Part shown: in pieces, positions 8,713-17,528 of the stretch
Position numbering within the stretch: position 1 is the first letter of the stretch
How the letters are laid out: every line of letters begins with the position of its first letter
From: Bog-756 sp963734435
GTDB taxonomy: Bacteria; Actinomycetota; Acidimicrobiia; Acidimicrobiales; RAAP-2
Assembly (NCBI GenBank): GCA_963734435.1
Contig: CAVTHA010000010.1
Location: 310,001 to 374,000, forward strand
Length of the DNA: 64,000 nucleotides
Reading direction: 5' to 3'
The notes under the pieces: model-generated
Database searches by the model: none
What the model was told of the DNA's origin: nothing
The model's input: only the letters and a program-made list of their open reading frames with translations
Position numbers and translations under genes: made by a program

Positions 8713-9206
8713 GCGACGGCTACGACCTGTCCGACCCCGAGCGGATCACCGTCGGCACCGTCGGACCGGTCGGTGACCGGCTCTTCCTCCTGCAGTGTCG
8801 CCAGGGACCGGTGCTGCTGACCCTCAAGATGGAGAAGCAGCAGGTGGCGGTGATGGCCGACTACATGGCGCGGATCGTCAGGGACCGGCCGCGTCCCGAC
8901 CACCTCCCCGACGACGCCGCCCTGGAGGAACCGGCCGAGCCCGCCTGGGTGGTCGGGACCATCGGGGTGTCCTACGACGAGAACGACGAACGGATCGTCC
9001 TGGTCATCGAGGAACTGGTCCCCGAGGACGAGACGGGGGCCATCGCCCGACTCTCCATCTCGCGTGAACAGGCCGCCGGGTTCGCCATCCAGGCCACCAG
9101 GCTGGTCGAATCGGGCCGTCCGCCCTGCCCGCTGTGCGGCTCGCCGCTCGACCCCTCGGGACATGAGTGCCCGCGGACCAACGGCCACCGCCCGCCGGCA
9201 GTGTGA
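8709..9206 (+). CDS. DUF3090 family protein
   Basis: A 165-residue protein of the actinobacterial DUF3090 family. The N-terminal half (YDLSDPERITVGTVGPVGDRLF, split by its conserved core, then LFLLQCRQG) is typical, and the C-terminus carries a CPLCG...HECPR zinc-ribbon-like pair of Cys motifs. Function is unknown. The start overlaps the phosphatase stop by 4 bases and the stop overlaps the next GTG start (GTGA), so the trio behaves as a coupled unit. The same three-gene order is known from mycobacteria and streptomycetes. Confidence 0.9.
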   Translation: MSDGYDLSDPERITVGTVGPVGDRLFLLQCRQGPVLLTLKMEKQQVAVMADYMARIVRDRPRPDHLPDDAALEEPAEPAWVVGTIGVSYDENDERIVLVIEELVPEDETGAIARLSISREQAAGFAIQATRLVESGRPPCPLCGSPLDPSGHECPRTNGHRPPAV

Positions 9207-9937
9207 GGGGTTGGAGGCCCGACGTCGGCCCTGGACTCGACTCGGTCACCGAGGTGCTCCGGTCCTGCGGGCTCTCGGTGGCCGGCCGGCTGCCATGGAG
9301 CTCGAACCTCACCTTTCTGGTGACCCTCGAGGGCGGCGGACCCGAGCCGCTGCATGCCGTGTACAAGCCGGCTCGTGGTGAACGATCGCTGTGGGACTTC
9401 CCCGACGGGCTCTACCGCCGGGAGGCGGTGGCCTACCTGGTCTCCGAGGCGCTCGGGTGGGGCCTGGTGCCTCCCACCGTCGTCCGGAGCGATGGCCCGT
9501 TCGGGCCCGGTTCCCTCCAGCTGTTCGTGGACGTGGACTACGAGCAGCACTACTTCACGCTGTTCGACGCCGGCGGTCACGAGGAGGCGCTCAGGAGAGT
9601 GTGCGCCTTCGACGTCGTCGTCAACAACGCCGATCGCAAGAGCGGTCACGTGCTCGAGGGGCCCGGGGGGCGGCTGTGGGCCATCGACCACGGGCTGTGC
9701 TTCCACCGGCAGCCCAAGCTGCGCACGGTCATCTGGGACTTCGCCGACCAGGCGGTGCCGCCGGCCATCCTCGCCGACCTGGCCCGGCTCGGCGCCGAGC
9801 TCCCGGCGGAGGTGGACGGGCTCCTGCCGGCCGCCGAGCGCGCCGCCACCATCGAGCGCATCGAGCGGTTCGTCGACGCCGGCGTCTTTCCCGAGCCGCT
9901 CGGGGACCGGCCTCCCTACCCGTGGCCGCTGGTGTGA
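9203..9937 (+). CDS. SCO1664 family protein (PI3/4-kinase- or HipA-like fold)
   Basis: A 244-residue protein of the SCO1664 family. Seen: the nucleotide-binding-like Lys of AVYKPARGERSLWDFP, then the DVVVNNADRKSGH and LWAIDHGLCFH segments, which resemble the catalytic loop and metal site of phosphoinositide-kinase-like proteins. Kinase activity is inference from that resemblance. The GTG at 9203 overlaps the DUF3090 stop; an in-frame ATG at 9167 would overlap far more. Last gene of the trio. Confidence 0.87.
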   Translation: MRGWRPDVGPGLDSVTEVLRSCGLSVAGRLPWSSNLTFLVTLEGGGPEPLHAVYKPARGERSLWDFPDGLYRREAVAYLVSEALGWGLVPPTVVRSDGPFGPGSLQLFVDVDYEQHYFTLFDAGGHEEALRRVCAFDVVVNNADRKSGHVLEGPGGRLWAIDHGLCFHRQPKLRTVIWDFADQAVPPAILADLARLGAELPAEVDGLLPAAERAATIERIERFVDAGVFPEPLGDRPPYPWPLV

Positions 9938-9976
9938 CACTGGCCCCGGACCCGAGACCCACTGCCTCCGAGCCGC

Positions 9977-11260
9977 TCAACCCGGGAGATCGATGTGGAG
10001 TTGTGATCGCATGGCGGTCAGGACCGCCTGGGACAGACGCTCCCCACCGTCCGGTGACAGGTGGGTGCCGTCGGGGGTGCGGACGTTCACTTCGGCCCCC
10101 GAGCTGTCCGGCAGGTAGGCGGTGTAGTTGCCCTGGGCGTCACCCAGCACGGCAGTGGACGCCAGGAAGGTGGCGCCGCTCGGGTCGGCGACCACCTGGG
10201 TCTCGACCACCGAGTTGAGCACTTGCATGCCGGAGTTGAGGTCGGAGCGCGCCATAGGGGGCATGCCCACCCACAGCACATGGGCGCCCGCCGCATTGGC
10301 CTCGGCGATGAGCGCGTTGACCCGCTGCCCGTAGCCGGCGGCCCACCCGGGGGCGCCGTAGGCGGTGGTGCCGTCGCCGGTCGGGGCGACCAGCGATTGC
10401 GGGTCGTTGGCTCCCATCATCACCACCACCAGCCGGGGTCGGTCGTTGGCCAGATCCACGCTCAGCTCGGCCGGCCAATTGAAGTAGTCGGGCCGGGACA
10501 GTCCGGTGTCGATCCGTCCGTCCAGGGTGGCCATGGCCACGCCGGTGGCCGACAGGTCGGCGACCAGGGGCTGGCCGAGATCGATCCCGATGGAGTCGCC
10601 GATGACCAGCACCCGCAACGGGTTGGCCGCCGTCGGATGCTGATCGAGGGCCGGGAGGGTGGTCGGAGGAGTCGTCCCCCCGGGGCCGGTCGGCTCGGAG
10701 GGCCCGGTCGGCCCGGGGACGCGCCCGGGATGTCCGGCCCCGGCTACCGGCAGCGCCGGGCGGAGTCGCTTGGCCAGTGCCGGTCCCCCGCCCGGGGTCC
10801 GGCCCAGAGCCTCGTCGGTCCACCCCACCAGGTGGGAGAGACCGAGGCCGCGGCTGAGCGCGGCGATCGGCCCGACCACGTCGAGGGACACCGTCCGCCG
10901 CGTCCCGAGCGGTGAGACGGTGGCCGATCGCTGGAGGCTCGGTGCGTCGAGCAGCAGCCACACCGCGAAACAGATCACGCCGATGAACAGCATCCGGCTC
11001 CAGGGGATGCCGTCGGGGGGAGCGGCCACCGGCCACCGGCGAGTGACCCGGAGGGATGCAGGAGCTCCGTCCTCCGTGCTGGTGTCGGCGGCGTCGTCCA
11101 GCGGGTCGTCCACCCGGTCGACGTCCACCCTGTCGTCGGACACCTCGTCCGCCACGGGCTCGCCGGCAGTCTCGCCGGCGGTTACGGACGCCGCTGGAGC
11201 CTGGGCCAGTGTCGGGGACCGGCCGGCGCCGGGTTCGGAGGGGGGCGGAGTCGGGACCAT
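9977..11260 (-). CDS. Membrane-anchored SGNH hydrolase / DUF459 acyltransferase-partner protein
   Basis: About 427 residues: a disordered acidic N-terminus, one membrane helix (RMLFIGVICFAVWLLL, about residue 90), a Pro/Gly-rich linker, then an extracellular SGNH domain. Block I is LRVLVIGDSIGIDLG (nucleophile Ser), an Asn lies in MMGANDPQ, and Asp/His in RTPDGTHLSPDG. The ATG at 11260 follows the MBOAT stop after two bases, so the two are one operon. MBOAT plus SGNH pairs typically O-acetylate cell-surface polysaccharide, with the SGNH protein completing transfer outside. The polymer modified here is not identified. Confidence 0.85.
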   Translation of the reverse strand: MVPTPPPSEPGAGRSPTLAQAPAASVTAGETAGEPVADEVSDDRVDVDRVDDPLDDAADTSTEDGAPASLRVTRRWPVAAPPDGIPWSRMLFIGVICFAVWLLLDAPSLQRSATVSPLGTRRTVSLDVVGPIAALSRGLGLSHLVGWTDEALGRTPGGGPALAKRLRPALPVAGAGHPGRVPGPTGPSEPTGPGGTTPPTTLPALDQHPTAANPLRVLVIGDSIGIDLGQPLVADLSATGVAMATLDGRIDTGLSRPDYFNWPAELSVDLANDRPRLVVVMMGANDPQSLVAPTGDGTTAYGAPGWAAGYGQRVNALIAEANAAGAHVLWVGMPPMARSDLNSGMQVLNSVVETQVVADPSGATFLASTAVLGDAQGNYTAYLPDSSGAEVNVRTPDGTHLSPDGGERLSQAVLTAMRSQLHIDLPG

Positions 11261-11262
11261 GG

Positions 11263-12684
11263 TCAGAACCGGTAGTAGATGAAGGGTGCCACCCCTTGGG
11301 GCCCGAGGGTGGTGATGACCAGAAGCACCAGGCCCAGTATGCCCCCCTGCACCAAGGGCCGGCGTCCGGCGAACAGCTCCTTGACCTGTTGCAACCAGCC
11401 GTCGGGAAGGTACTGGCTGCCGATCCCGGCGGCGATGGCACAGACGGCCAGCGGGGTGACGAGGGGGGACGGCCCCCATCCGACGAACAGCCGGCTGAGC
11501 ATGGCCCAGACCGTCTCCAGGCTGTTGGCCCGGAACAAGAGCCAACCGAAACAGACGAATTGAAAGGTGGCGAATCGGGCGAGCGCCACCCGACCGCGCT
11601 CCGCCGGTTCGAGGGGCCGCCCGAGGGCCGCTCGGGCCCGACGGCGCTGGCGCCCGATGACCTGGCCGAGGCCGTGGTAGAGGCCCCAGGCCACGAAGGT
11701 CCACGCCGCCCCGTGCCAGAGCCCGCCGATGAGCATGGTCACGAGGATGTTGACCGATATCCGCCATTCACTGCCCCGGTTGCCGCCGAGTGGGATGTAG
11801 AGGTAGTCGCGGAGCCAGAACGACAGCGTGATGTGCCAGCGTCGCCAGAAATCCTGAAGCGAGAGGGCGGCATAGGGCCGATTGAAGTTCTGCGGGAACT
11901 GGAACCCGAGCAGCAGGGCGATGCCGATGGCGATGTCGGTGTAGCCGCTGAAATCGGCGTAGATCTGCACGGCGTAGCCATAGACGGCGAAGAGGACCTC
12001 CAGGGCCGAATGCTGACGGGGATCGGCGAACACCGGGTCGACCACATAGGTGGAGAGGTAGGAGGAGAGAACCACCTTCTTGGCCAGTCCGGCGCTGATC
12101 AGCCAGCAGGCCTCGACGTAGTTGACGTGGCGCTCGTCCCGCCGCCGCCGGATCTGGGGCAGCAGCTCGGTCCCCCGCACGATGGGCCCGGCCACCAGAT
12201 GAGGGAAGAAGGAGAGGTACACGGCGGTGTCGATGGCCCGGGCCGGTTTGAGGACACCGCGGTGGATGTCGACCACATAGCTGATGGCCATGAAAGTGAA
12301 GAAGGAGATGCCGACCGGCAGGGTGACGGCCAACAGGGGCACCGGGCGGCCGAGGCCCAACGAATGGAAGAAGTTGTCGAGGTTGACCCCGAAGAACCCG
12401 TAGTACTTGAACCACGCCAGCAACCCGATGAGCCCGGCCAACGTGACCCAGAGCGCCGTCCGCCGGGCCGCTCCGGCCGACCGGTGGATGACGTTCCCAC
12501 CCAACTGGGCGATGGCGGTGGACGCGGCCAGCAGGAAGATGAAGCGCCAGTCCCACCACCCGTAGAAGAAATAGCTGGCCAAAACCATGAACGACTTCCA
12601 AGGCCCGGGATAGGGATTGAGGATCCACTGCACCGTGTAGACCACGGCGAAGAAGATGGCGAAGTCGATGGTGGGGAAGAGCAC
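11263..12684 (-). CDS. MBOAT-family O-acyltransferase (AlgI-like)
   Basis: A 473-residue polytopic membrane-bound O-acyltransferase. It carries SYFFYGWWDWRF near the N-terminus, FFPHLVAGPIVR, the conserved QDFWRRWHITLSFWLRDY region, YIPLGGNRG and the catalytic-His segment GGLWHGAAWTFVAWG. Length and motif order match AlgI/DltB-type proteins that move acetyl groups across the membrane. The start is a GTG; no strong ribosome-binding site was seen. The SGNH gene follows two bases after the stop. Confidence 0.93.
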   Translation of the reverse strand: MLFPTIDFAIFFAVVYTVQWILNPYPGPWKSFMVLASYFFYGWWDWRFIFLLAASTAIAQLGGNVIHRSAGAARRTALWVTLAGLIGLLAWFKYYGFFGVNLDNFFHSLGLGRPVPLLAVTLPVGISFFTFMAISYVVDIHRGVLKPARAIDTAVYLSFFPHLVAGPIVRGTELLPQIRRRRDERHVNYVEACWLISAGLAKKVVLSSYLSTYVVDPVFADPRQHSALEVLFAVYGYAVQIYADFSGYTDIAIGIALLLGFQFPQNFNRPYAALSLQDFWRRWHITLSFWLRDYLYIPLGGNRGSEWRISVNILVTMLIGGLWHGAAWTFVAWGLYHGLGQVIGRQRRRARAALGRPLEPAERGRVALARFATFQFVCFGWLLFRANSLETVWAMLSRLFVGWGPSPLVTPLAVCAIAAGIGSQYLPDGWLQQVKELFAGRRPLVQGGILGLVLLVITTLGPQGVAPFIYYRF

Positions 12685-12795
12685 GTGGCGCTTGGTCGGA
12701 CGGGACGGTCGGGGCGCGCGAGCGACGCGACACCTGCCCGGACATTACCGGCTGGCTGTGCGGGAGCTGGGAACACTCGAGGGTGGCCCGGCCGG

Positions 12796-12815
12796 GGGCG
12801 GAGGGATCTCCGCCC
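12796..12815 (-). terminator. GC hairpin downstream of etfA
   Basis: GGGCGGAG, a GGAT loop and CTCCGCCC form a perfect 8-bp stem, 14 bases after the etfA stop. There is no U-run, so this would be a U-poor terminator or an mRNA-stabilising hairpin. Confidence 0.4.
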
Positions 12816-12829
12816 GGCCCCTCAGGTGT

Positions 12830-13801
12830 TCAACTACGGGCTTTGAGGGCCTCGATCAGCTTCGGAACCACCTTGTGGACGTCGCCGACGATGCCGAGGT
12901 CGGCCACCGAGAAGATCGGGGCGTCCTGGTCCTTGTTGATGGCCACGATGTTCTTCGAGTTCTTCATCCCGACCAGGTGCTGGGTGGCTCCTGAGATCCC
13001 GCACGCCAGGTACACCGTGGGCTTCACCGTCTTGCCCGTCTGGCCGACCTGGTGCGAGTAGGGCACCCAGCCGGCGTCCACGATGGCCCGGCTGGCACCG
13101 GCTGCGCCGTGCAGGAGCGAGGCCAGCTCCTCGATGAGGGCGTACTGCTCCTTCTCGCCGAGCCCGCGACCGCCCGAGACCACCACGTCGGCCTCGTCGA
13201 GCTTCGGACCGGTCCGCTCCTCCACGTGCCGAGCCAGGATCTTGGCGGTACTGGTGGCGCCGGTCTCCCCTTCGGGCGCAGTGACCACCGTGGCCGGTGC
13301 ACCCCCCGAGGGCTCGGCCGGGAACGACTTGGCCCGGACCACGAACAGTTGGGGCCCCTCGCCGGTGAAGCGGGCCGAAAGGACGTGACTGCCACCGAAC
13401 ACGGCGTGCTCGCTCACCAGCCCGCCGTCCTTCTCGACGAGGTCGATCACGTTGGTGAGTACCGGGCGGTCGAGCTTCGCCGAGAGGCGGCCGGCGATGT
13501 CCCTGCCGTCGTAGGTGGCGGGGAACAGGACCACGTCGGGACCGTCGCCGGCTCCGACCGCAGCGGCGATCGACGCCGCCACCGGCGCTCCGGGCAGGGA
13601 CCCGCCCAGATCACCGACATCGTGGACGGTGCTGACCCCGTACTCGCCAAGGGTGGCGGCCACCGATGCGGTGTCCCCGCCCCACGCGACGGCCTCGACC
13701 GTCCCGGCCAGGGAGCGGGCATGGCTGATCAGCTCGAGGGAGGTGGTGATGGGCGCCCCGTCACTGATTTCGGCGATGACCCAGATCTTGTCTACAGACA
13801 T
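12830..13801 (-). CDS. etfA: Electron transfer flavoprotein alpha subunit
   Basis: A 323-residue ETF alpha subunit that holds FAD and passes electrons from acyl-CoA dehydrogenases to ETF-quinone oxidoreductase. The C-terminal FAD domain shows SGGRGLG, PYSHQVGQTGKTVKP, YLACGISGATQHLVGM and INKDQDAPIFSVADLGIVGD, all diagnostic. A TAGGAGAG ribosome-binding site precedes the ATG. It follows etfB by 25 bases on the same strand, forming the usual etfBA operon. An acyl-CoA dehydrogenase and an enoyl-CoA hydratase elsewhere in the window are plausible users. Confidence 0.96.
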   Translation of the reverse strand: MSVDKIWVIAEISDGAPITTSLELISHARSLAGTVEAVAWGGDTASVAATLGEYGVSTVHDVGDLGGSLPGAPVAASIAAAVGAGDGPDVVLFPATYDGRDIAGRLSAKLDRPVLTNVIDLVEKDGGLVSEHAVFGGSHVLSARFTGEGPQLFVVRAKSFPAEPSGGAPATVVTAPEGETGATSTAKILARHVEERTGPKLDEADVVVSGGRGLGEKEQYALIEELASLLHGAAGASRAIVDAGWVPYSHQVGQTGKTVKPTVYLACGISGATQHLVGMKNSKNIVAINKDQDAPIFSVADLGIVGDVHKVVPKLIEALKARS

Positions 13802-13826
13802 GTGCGCGTGCTCTCCTACCCGATCC

Positions 13827-14607
13827 CTAGATGACCTTCAGCTGCTCGAGGAACTCGATGACCCGGAGGTGGCCCTCACCCTCGTCGACCACGATCTCCC
13901 CGGCCGAACGGGCCTCGGCCTCGGCCACCTCGGTGATCTCCTGGCGAGCACCGGCCGAGCCCACCGCATCGGCATCGACGCCCAGATCGGCGACGGTGAG
14001 CGTCTCGACCGGCTTGGACTTGGCCGCCATGATGCCCTTGAACGAGGGGTACCGGGGCTCGACCACGCCGGCGGTCACCGTCACCACCGCAGGCAGCGAG
14101 CTCTCCACTTCGTCGTAGCCGGCCTCGGTCTGGCGTTCCACCTTGACCGAGGAGCCGTCGATCTCCACCTTCTTGGCGAAGGTCACCGACGGCATGCCGA
14201 GCAGCTCGGCCACCTGCACCGGGGTCGTCCCCGTGTAGCCGTCGGTCGACTCGGTGGCGGCGAGGACGAGGTCCGGCTCGGCCCGTTTGATGGCGGCGGC
14301 CAGCACCTTGGCCGTACCCAGGGCGTCCGACCCCGGCCAGGGAGTCGTCGCTGACCAGGATGGCCTTGGCCGCCCCCATGGCCAACGCCGTGCGCAGGCC
14401 GGAGGTCTCGCCGTTCGGGGCCATCGACACCAGGGTGACGTCACCGCCCCCCGCCGCATCGGCCAGCTGGAGGGCCATCTCCACGCCGTAGGAGTCGGAA
14501 TCGTCGAGGATCAGCTTTCCCTCCCGGACAAGGTTCTTTGTCTCCGGATCGAGGGCCGGGGGGGCAGCCGGATCGGGGATCTGCTTCACACAGACGACGA
14601 CGTTCAT
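13827..14607 (-). CDS. etfB: Electron transfer flavoprotein beta subunit (apparent frameshift)
   Basis: The beta subunit pairs with EtfA and binds AMP. The N-terminus MNVVVCVKQIPDP, then DSYGVEMALQLAD and LAMGAAKAILVSDDS, are typical. The frame then breaks, and ALGTAKVLAAAIKRAEPDLV, TDGYTGTTPVQVAELLG and PRYPSFKGIMAAKSKP continue one frame away. Removing one base from the C4 run at 14331-14334 joins them as DDSLAGSDALGTAK and gives 259 residues, the normal length. The cell needs both ETF subunits, so a homopolymer sequencing error is far likelier than inactivation. Confidence 0.92.
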
Positions 14608-14689
14608 GGCCGTGCATTGTTGTTGAAAACCGCACCCTTCGACCAATCGGGCCGTGATCCCTGGTCAGAACGGCCCGGGCGGCGAACCG

Positions 14690-15412
14690 TCACCCCGACC
14701 CCGGTGCACCCGGCCCCGCGCCGCCGATGACCGACCGCGCCAGGGTCACGTCGTCGGTGATGACCGTATCGACGCCCACCGTTCTCACCGCCTGGAGCTG
14801 AGCCCGGGCGTTCACCGTCCAGGTGGCGACGGCCAGGCCGGCGGCGTGCGCCTCGTCCACCAGCCTGGTCGACAACATGGCCACGTTCGGGTGCACGGCC
14901 CGGCACCCGAACCCGGCGGCGGCGGCCACGGACGCCTCCGGGTCGGGCCAGCCGGCCACTAGGAATCCGGTCGGCACCTCCGGGTGTTGCTCGAGCGCCT
15001 GGAGGGTCCCCGGCCAGAAGGACGACACGATCACCGACGGGCCCCGGGCGGTCTCCCCGACCAGCTCGGCCACCTGGTGGGCCAGGCGCTCCTCGGGGTC
15101 GAAGGCCGGTTCCCCGGGGAGGTTCTTGATCTCGATGTTGACCGTCATGCCCCGGCAGGCGTCGAGGGCCGCGGCGAGCAGGGGCACGTACGCCGGGAGC
15201 CGGGCGGACGGCGCCTCGGCGATCGGGCCGACGCCGGCCACCACGGCGTCGTGGCACACGGCCATGGCTCCGTCGGCGGTCAGCCGCACGTCGAGCTCGA
15301 CGCCGTCGGCGCCCAGGTGGCGGGACCGCTCGAAAGCCGGGAGGGTGTTCTCCCCCACACCGGAGGCCGGATCGGGGCTACCGCGGTGGGCGTACACCGC
15401 AACTGGGGGCAA
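14690..15412 (-). CDS. Glycerophosphodiester phosphodiesterase
   Basis: A TIM-barrel GDPD-family enzyme of about 240 residues that hydrolyses glycerophosphodiesters to glycerol-3-phosphate and an alcohol. AHRGSPDP and ENTLPAFERSRHLGADGVELDVRL (read as its two halves) supply the catalytic His/Arg and metal-binding Glu/Asp; VCHD gives the second His, VNIEIKN a metal-binding Glu. TTG at 15412 is chosen because GGAGGT lies 8 bases upstream; GTG at 15397 would leave almost nothing before AHRG. No signal peptide is seen, so a cytoplasmic enzyme is likely. Confidence 0.88.
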   Translation of the reverse strand: MPPVAVYAHRGSPDPASGVGENTLPAFERSRHLGADGVELDVRLTADGAMAVCHDAVVAGVGPIAEAPSARLPAYVPLLAAALDACRGMTVNIEIKNLPGEPAFDPEERLAHQVAELVGETARGPSVIVSSFWPGTLQALEQHPEVPTGFLVAGWPDPEASVAAAAGFGCRAVHPNVAMLSTRLVDEAHAAGLAVATWTVNARAQLQAVRTVGVDTVITDDVTLARSVIGGAGPGAPGSG

Positions 15413-15488
15413 GGGCAGCGACCTCCGCCGAGAGCACGTCTCGGGTCGTGATTGCAGGTCAGAGCAGGTGAATCCGACCCAGAGCTGC

Positions 15489-15517
15489 TTGCAACGGGAC
15501 CGGGCGCTGATTACTCT
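15489..15517 (+). promoter_or_regulatory. Sigma-70-type promoter of the whiB1-like gene
   Basis: TTGCAA (15489-15494) and TACTCT (15512-15517) are separated by exactly 17 bases, the best -35/-10 pair in the window. Transcription would start near 15524, leaving a leader of almost 90 bases that includes the CRP-like site. Confidence 0.6.
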
Positions 15518-15562
15518 AATTGGGCAACCCTGAATGGCCGGACGTGTTCGCACGTCGACCTA

Positions 15563-15578
15563 TGTGAAAGCGATCACA
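15563..15578 (+). promoter_or_regulatory. Perfect CRP/FNR-type palindrome TGTGA-N6-TCACA
   Basis: A full consensus cAMP-receptor-protein site, TGTGA AAGCGA TCACA, centred about 41 bases before the whiB start. In mycobacteria whiB1 is controlled by a CRP homologue (Rv3676), which supports function. Because it lies downstream of the predicted transcription start, it could repress this promoter or serve another one. Confidence 0.6.
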
Positions 15579-15611
15579 AAGCCCTGAAGGGGATCGGGAG
15601 GAACTGACATC

Positions 15612-15902
15612 GTGGCCCTTATGTGGAACCGGACGGTCGAGTGGGACGACGGCGACTGGCGGCAATATGCCTCCTGTCGCAGAACCGAGCCGGACCTCTT
15701 CTTCCCCGTCGGCACGACTGGGCCGGCCGTCGACCAGATCGAGGCGGCCAAGCGGGTCTGCCGGGGGTGCGAGGTACAAGAGCCCTGCCTCGACTTCGCC
15801 CTGGCCACCAACCAGGAGTCCGGTGTGTGGGGTGGCACCTCCGAGGAGGAACGCCGCAAGCTGCGCCGGGCCTGGCTGGCGGCGCGCCGCCGCGCTTCGT
15901 AG
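15612..15902 (+). CDS. whiB1: WhiB-family iron-sulfur transcriptional regulator (WhiB1-like)
   Basis: A 96-residue WhiB protein, an actinobacterial [4Fe-4S] regulator that binds the principal sigma factor and responds to NO/O2. The four ligands are Cys22, Cys50, Cys53 and Cys59 (C-x27-C-x2-C-x5-C), followed by the beta-turn GVWGG (71-75) and a basic C-terminus KLRRAWLAARRR for DNA. GTG at 15612 is used because GGAGGAAC lies about 8 bases upstream; the ATG at 15621 is too far. The gene converges with a PdtaS-type kinase, the same arrangement as whiB1/pdtaS in Mycobacterium tuberculosis, which supports the whiB1 call. Confidence 0.93.
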   Translation: MALMWNRTVEWDDGDWRQYASCRRTEPDLFFPVGTTGPAVDQIEAAKRVCRGCEVQEPCLDFALATNQESGVWGGTSEEERRKLRRAWLAARRRAS

Positions 15903-15971
15903 CCGGCGCCAGCACGGCCAACCTGGTTCCCACCCTTCGGGAGGCGCCCGTTCTCCCGCCTCGGGCCGGCC

Positions 15972-17526
15972 CTACAGGCCGAGGGGTGGCGCGTCGCCGC
16001 AGGGTACCTCGATCGAGACCACCGTCCCGATCTCCCCGTCGGTACGCGGCCGCATGGTGATGGTGCCACCCAACTGGCTGCGCACCAGATCCCGCACGAT
16101 GGAGAGGCCGAGGCTCTCGCTGGCCTCGATGTCGAAGCCGGGAGGCAGCCCCACGCCGTCGTCGATGACCTCGAGGACCAGGTTGGTCACGTCCTTCACC
16201 AGGTGGACCTGGATGTGGCCGGGCGGTAGGGGCGCGCCCGGTGCGGTCGCCGCCAGAGGACGGTCGGACTCGGTCATGTCGTCGCACTGCGCCGGGTCGG
16301 GGAAGGCGTGTTCCACCGCGTTCTGGAGCAGCTCGGCCAGCACCACGGCGAGCGGCGTGGCCACCTCGGCGGGCACCTCGCCGAGCCCGCCGACGACCTC
16401 GAAGGTGAGCCCCCGGGCGAGCACCACCGAATCCTCGGCCATCCGGATCAAGGCGGACACGATCTCGTCGAAGGGAACCTGATCGCTCGGCTCGCGAGAG
16501 AGGATCTCGTGCACGATGGCGATCGAACGGACGCGCCGCTCCGCCTCGAACAGCGCCACCTTCCCACCGCCGGGCGCAAGCCGGCGTGCCTGCAGCCGCA
16601 ACAGCGCCGAGATGGTCTGCAGGTTGTTCTTCACCCGGTGGTGCACCTCTCTGATGGCCGCATCCTTGGACAGCAGCAGGCGGTCCAGCCGGCGCACGTC
16701 GGTCACATCGCGGCAGCAGGACCAGGCAGCCCGTCACCTCGTCGCCGGCGAGCAGCGGGATGCAGTGGAGCAGGACGGTGACATCGGGCCTCCGCTCCAC
16801 CTCCTCCACCACCGGAAGGGCGGAGGCGAGCGCCCACTCGATGGCCGACTCCTCGATCCCGAGATCGGTGAGGCGCCGCCCCTCCGTCTGGGAGTACATG
16901 CCCATCCGGTGGAGGGCGTTGGTGGCGTTCGGCGAGGCGTACTGGACCCGCCCCTCCTCGTCCACCAGAACCAGGCCGTCACCGACCCTCGGCGCCTCCT
17001 CGGTGGCCACTTCCTCGCTCGGGAACGGGAAGGTCGACTCGGTCACCATGGTGACGAACCGGTCGAACAGGCCCCGATAGGTGCGTTCCAGGTGGCCCGG
17101 CCGCCGGCCGGTCTCGGCGTTCAGACGGGCCAGGACGGCCACCGTCGCGTCACCGAACCGGACGGGAATGCAGTGGAGGCCCACCGGCTCGTCACCCGGT
17201 TCGAGGAGCACGTCGCCGCGGCTCTCCTCCCCAGACTCCAGGGTGACCAGGGCGGGTGGCCAGTCGGCCGATGCCACCGTCTGCCCGACCAGGTCGTGCT
17301 GGACCACCGTGGCGCTGTTGGACGGGCGCATCTGCCCGAGGATGACCAGCTCGATCCCCTCCCCGGCCGGCGCCTCCGGCCCGAAGGCCATCGGGGCGAG
17401 GAGCACCAGGTCCGAGAAGGAGAGGTCGGCGAGGATCCCCCAGGTGCCGAGCAGGCGTTGCAGGTGGCCGAGTTGGCGGTCGTCGAGATTGGTGCGTTCG
17501 AAGGCCAGCTCGGCCGGGCTGGCCAC
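15972..17526 (-). CDS. pdtaS: PdtaS-like sensor histidine kinase (apparent frameshift)
   Basis: A soluble HisKA_2-type kinase: an N-terminal GAF-like region (about 30-165), a PAS-like region (about 180-270), then the phospho-acceptor helix REVHHRVKNNLQTISALLRLQ (read at about residue 292; His near 295) and an HATPase with ELLQNAVEHAF, DDGVGLPPGF and SLGLSIVRDLV. The frame shifts after GCLVLL. Removing one base near 16712 gives LLRDVTDVRRLDRLL and a 517-residue protein. In mycobacteria PdtaS signals to PdtaR, an RNA-binding antiterminator; no pdtaR is seen here. The GTG start lies 2 bases after the PHP gene's stop. Confidence 0.87.
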
Positions 17527-17528
17527 GG

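Noticed and set aside
15413..15611. tRNA or riboswitch in the region before whiB.
   Set aside because: No cloverleaf, T-loop or known aptamer core was seen; promoter and CRP site explain the conserved-looking bases.
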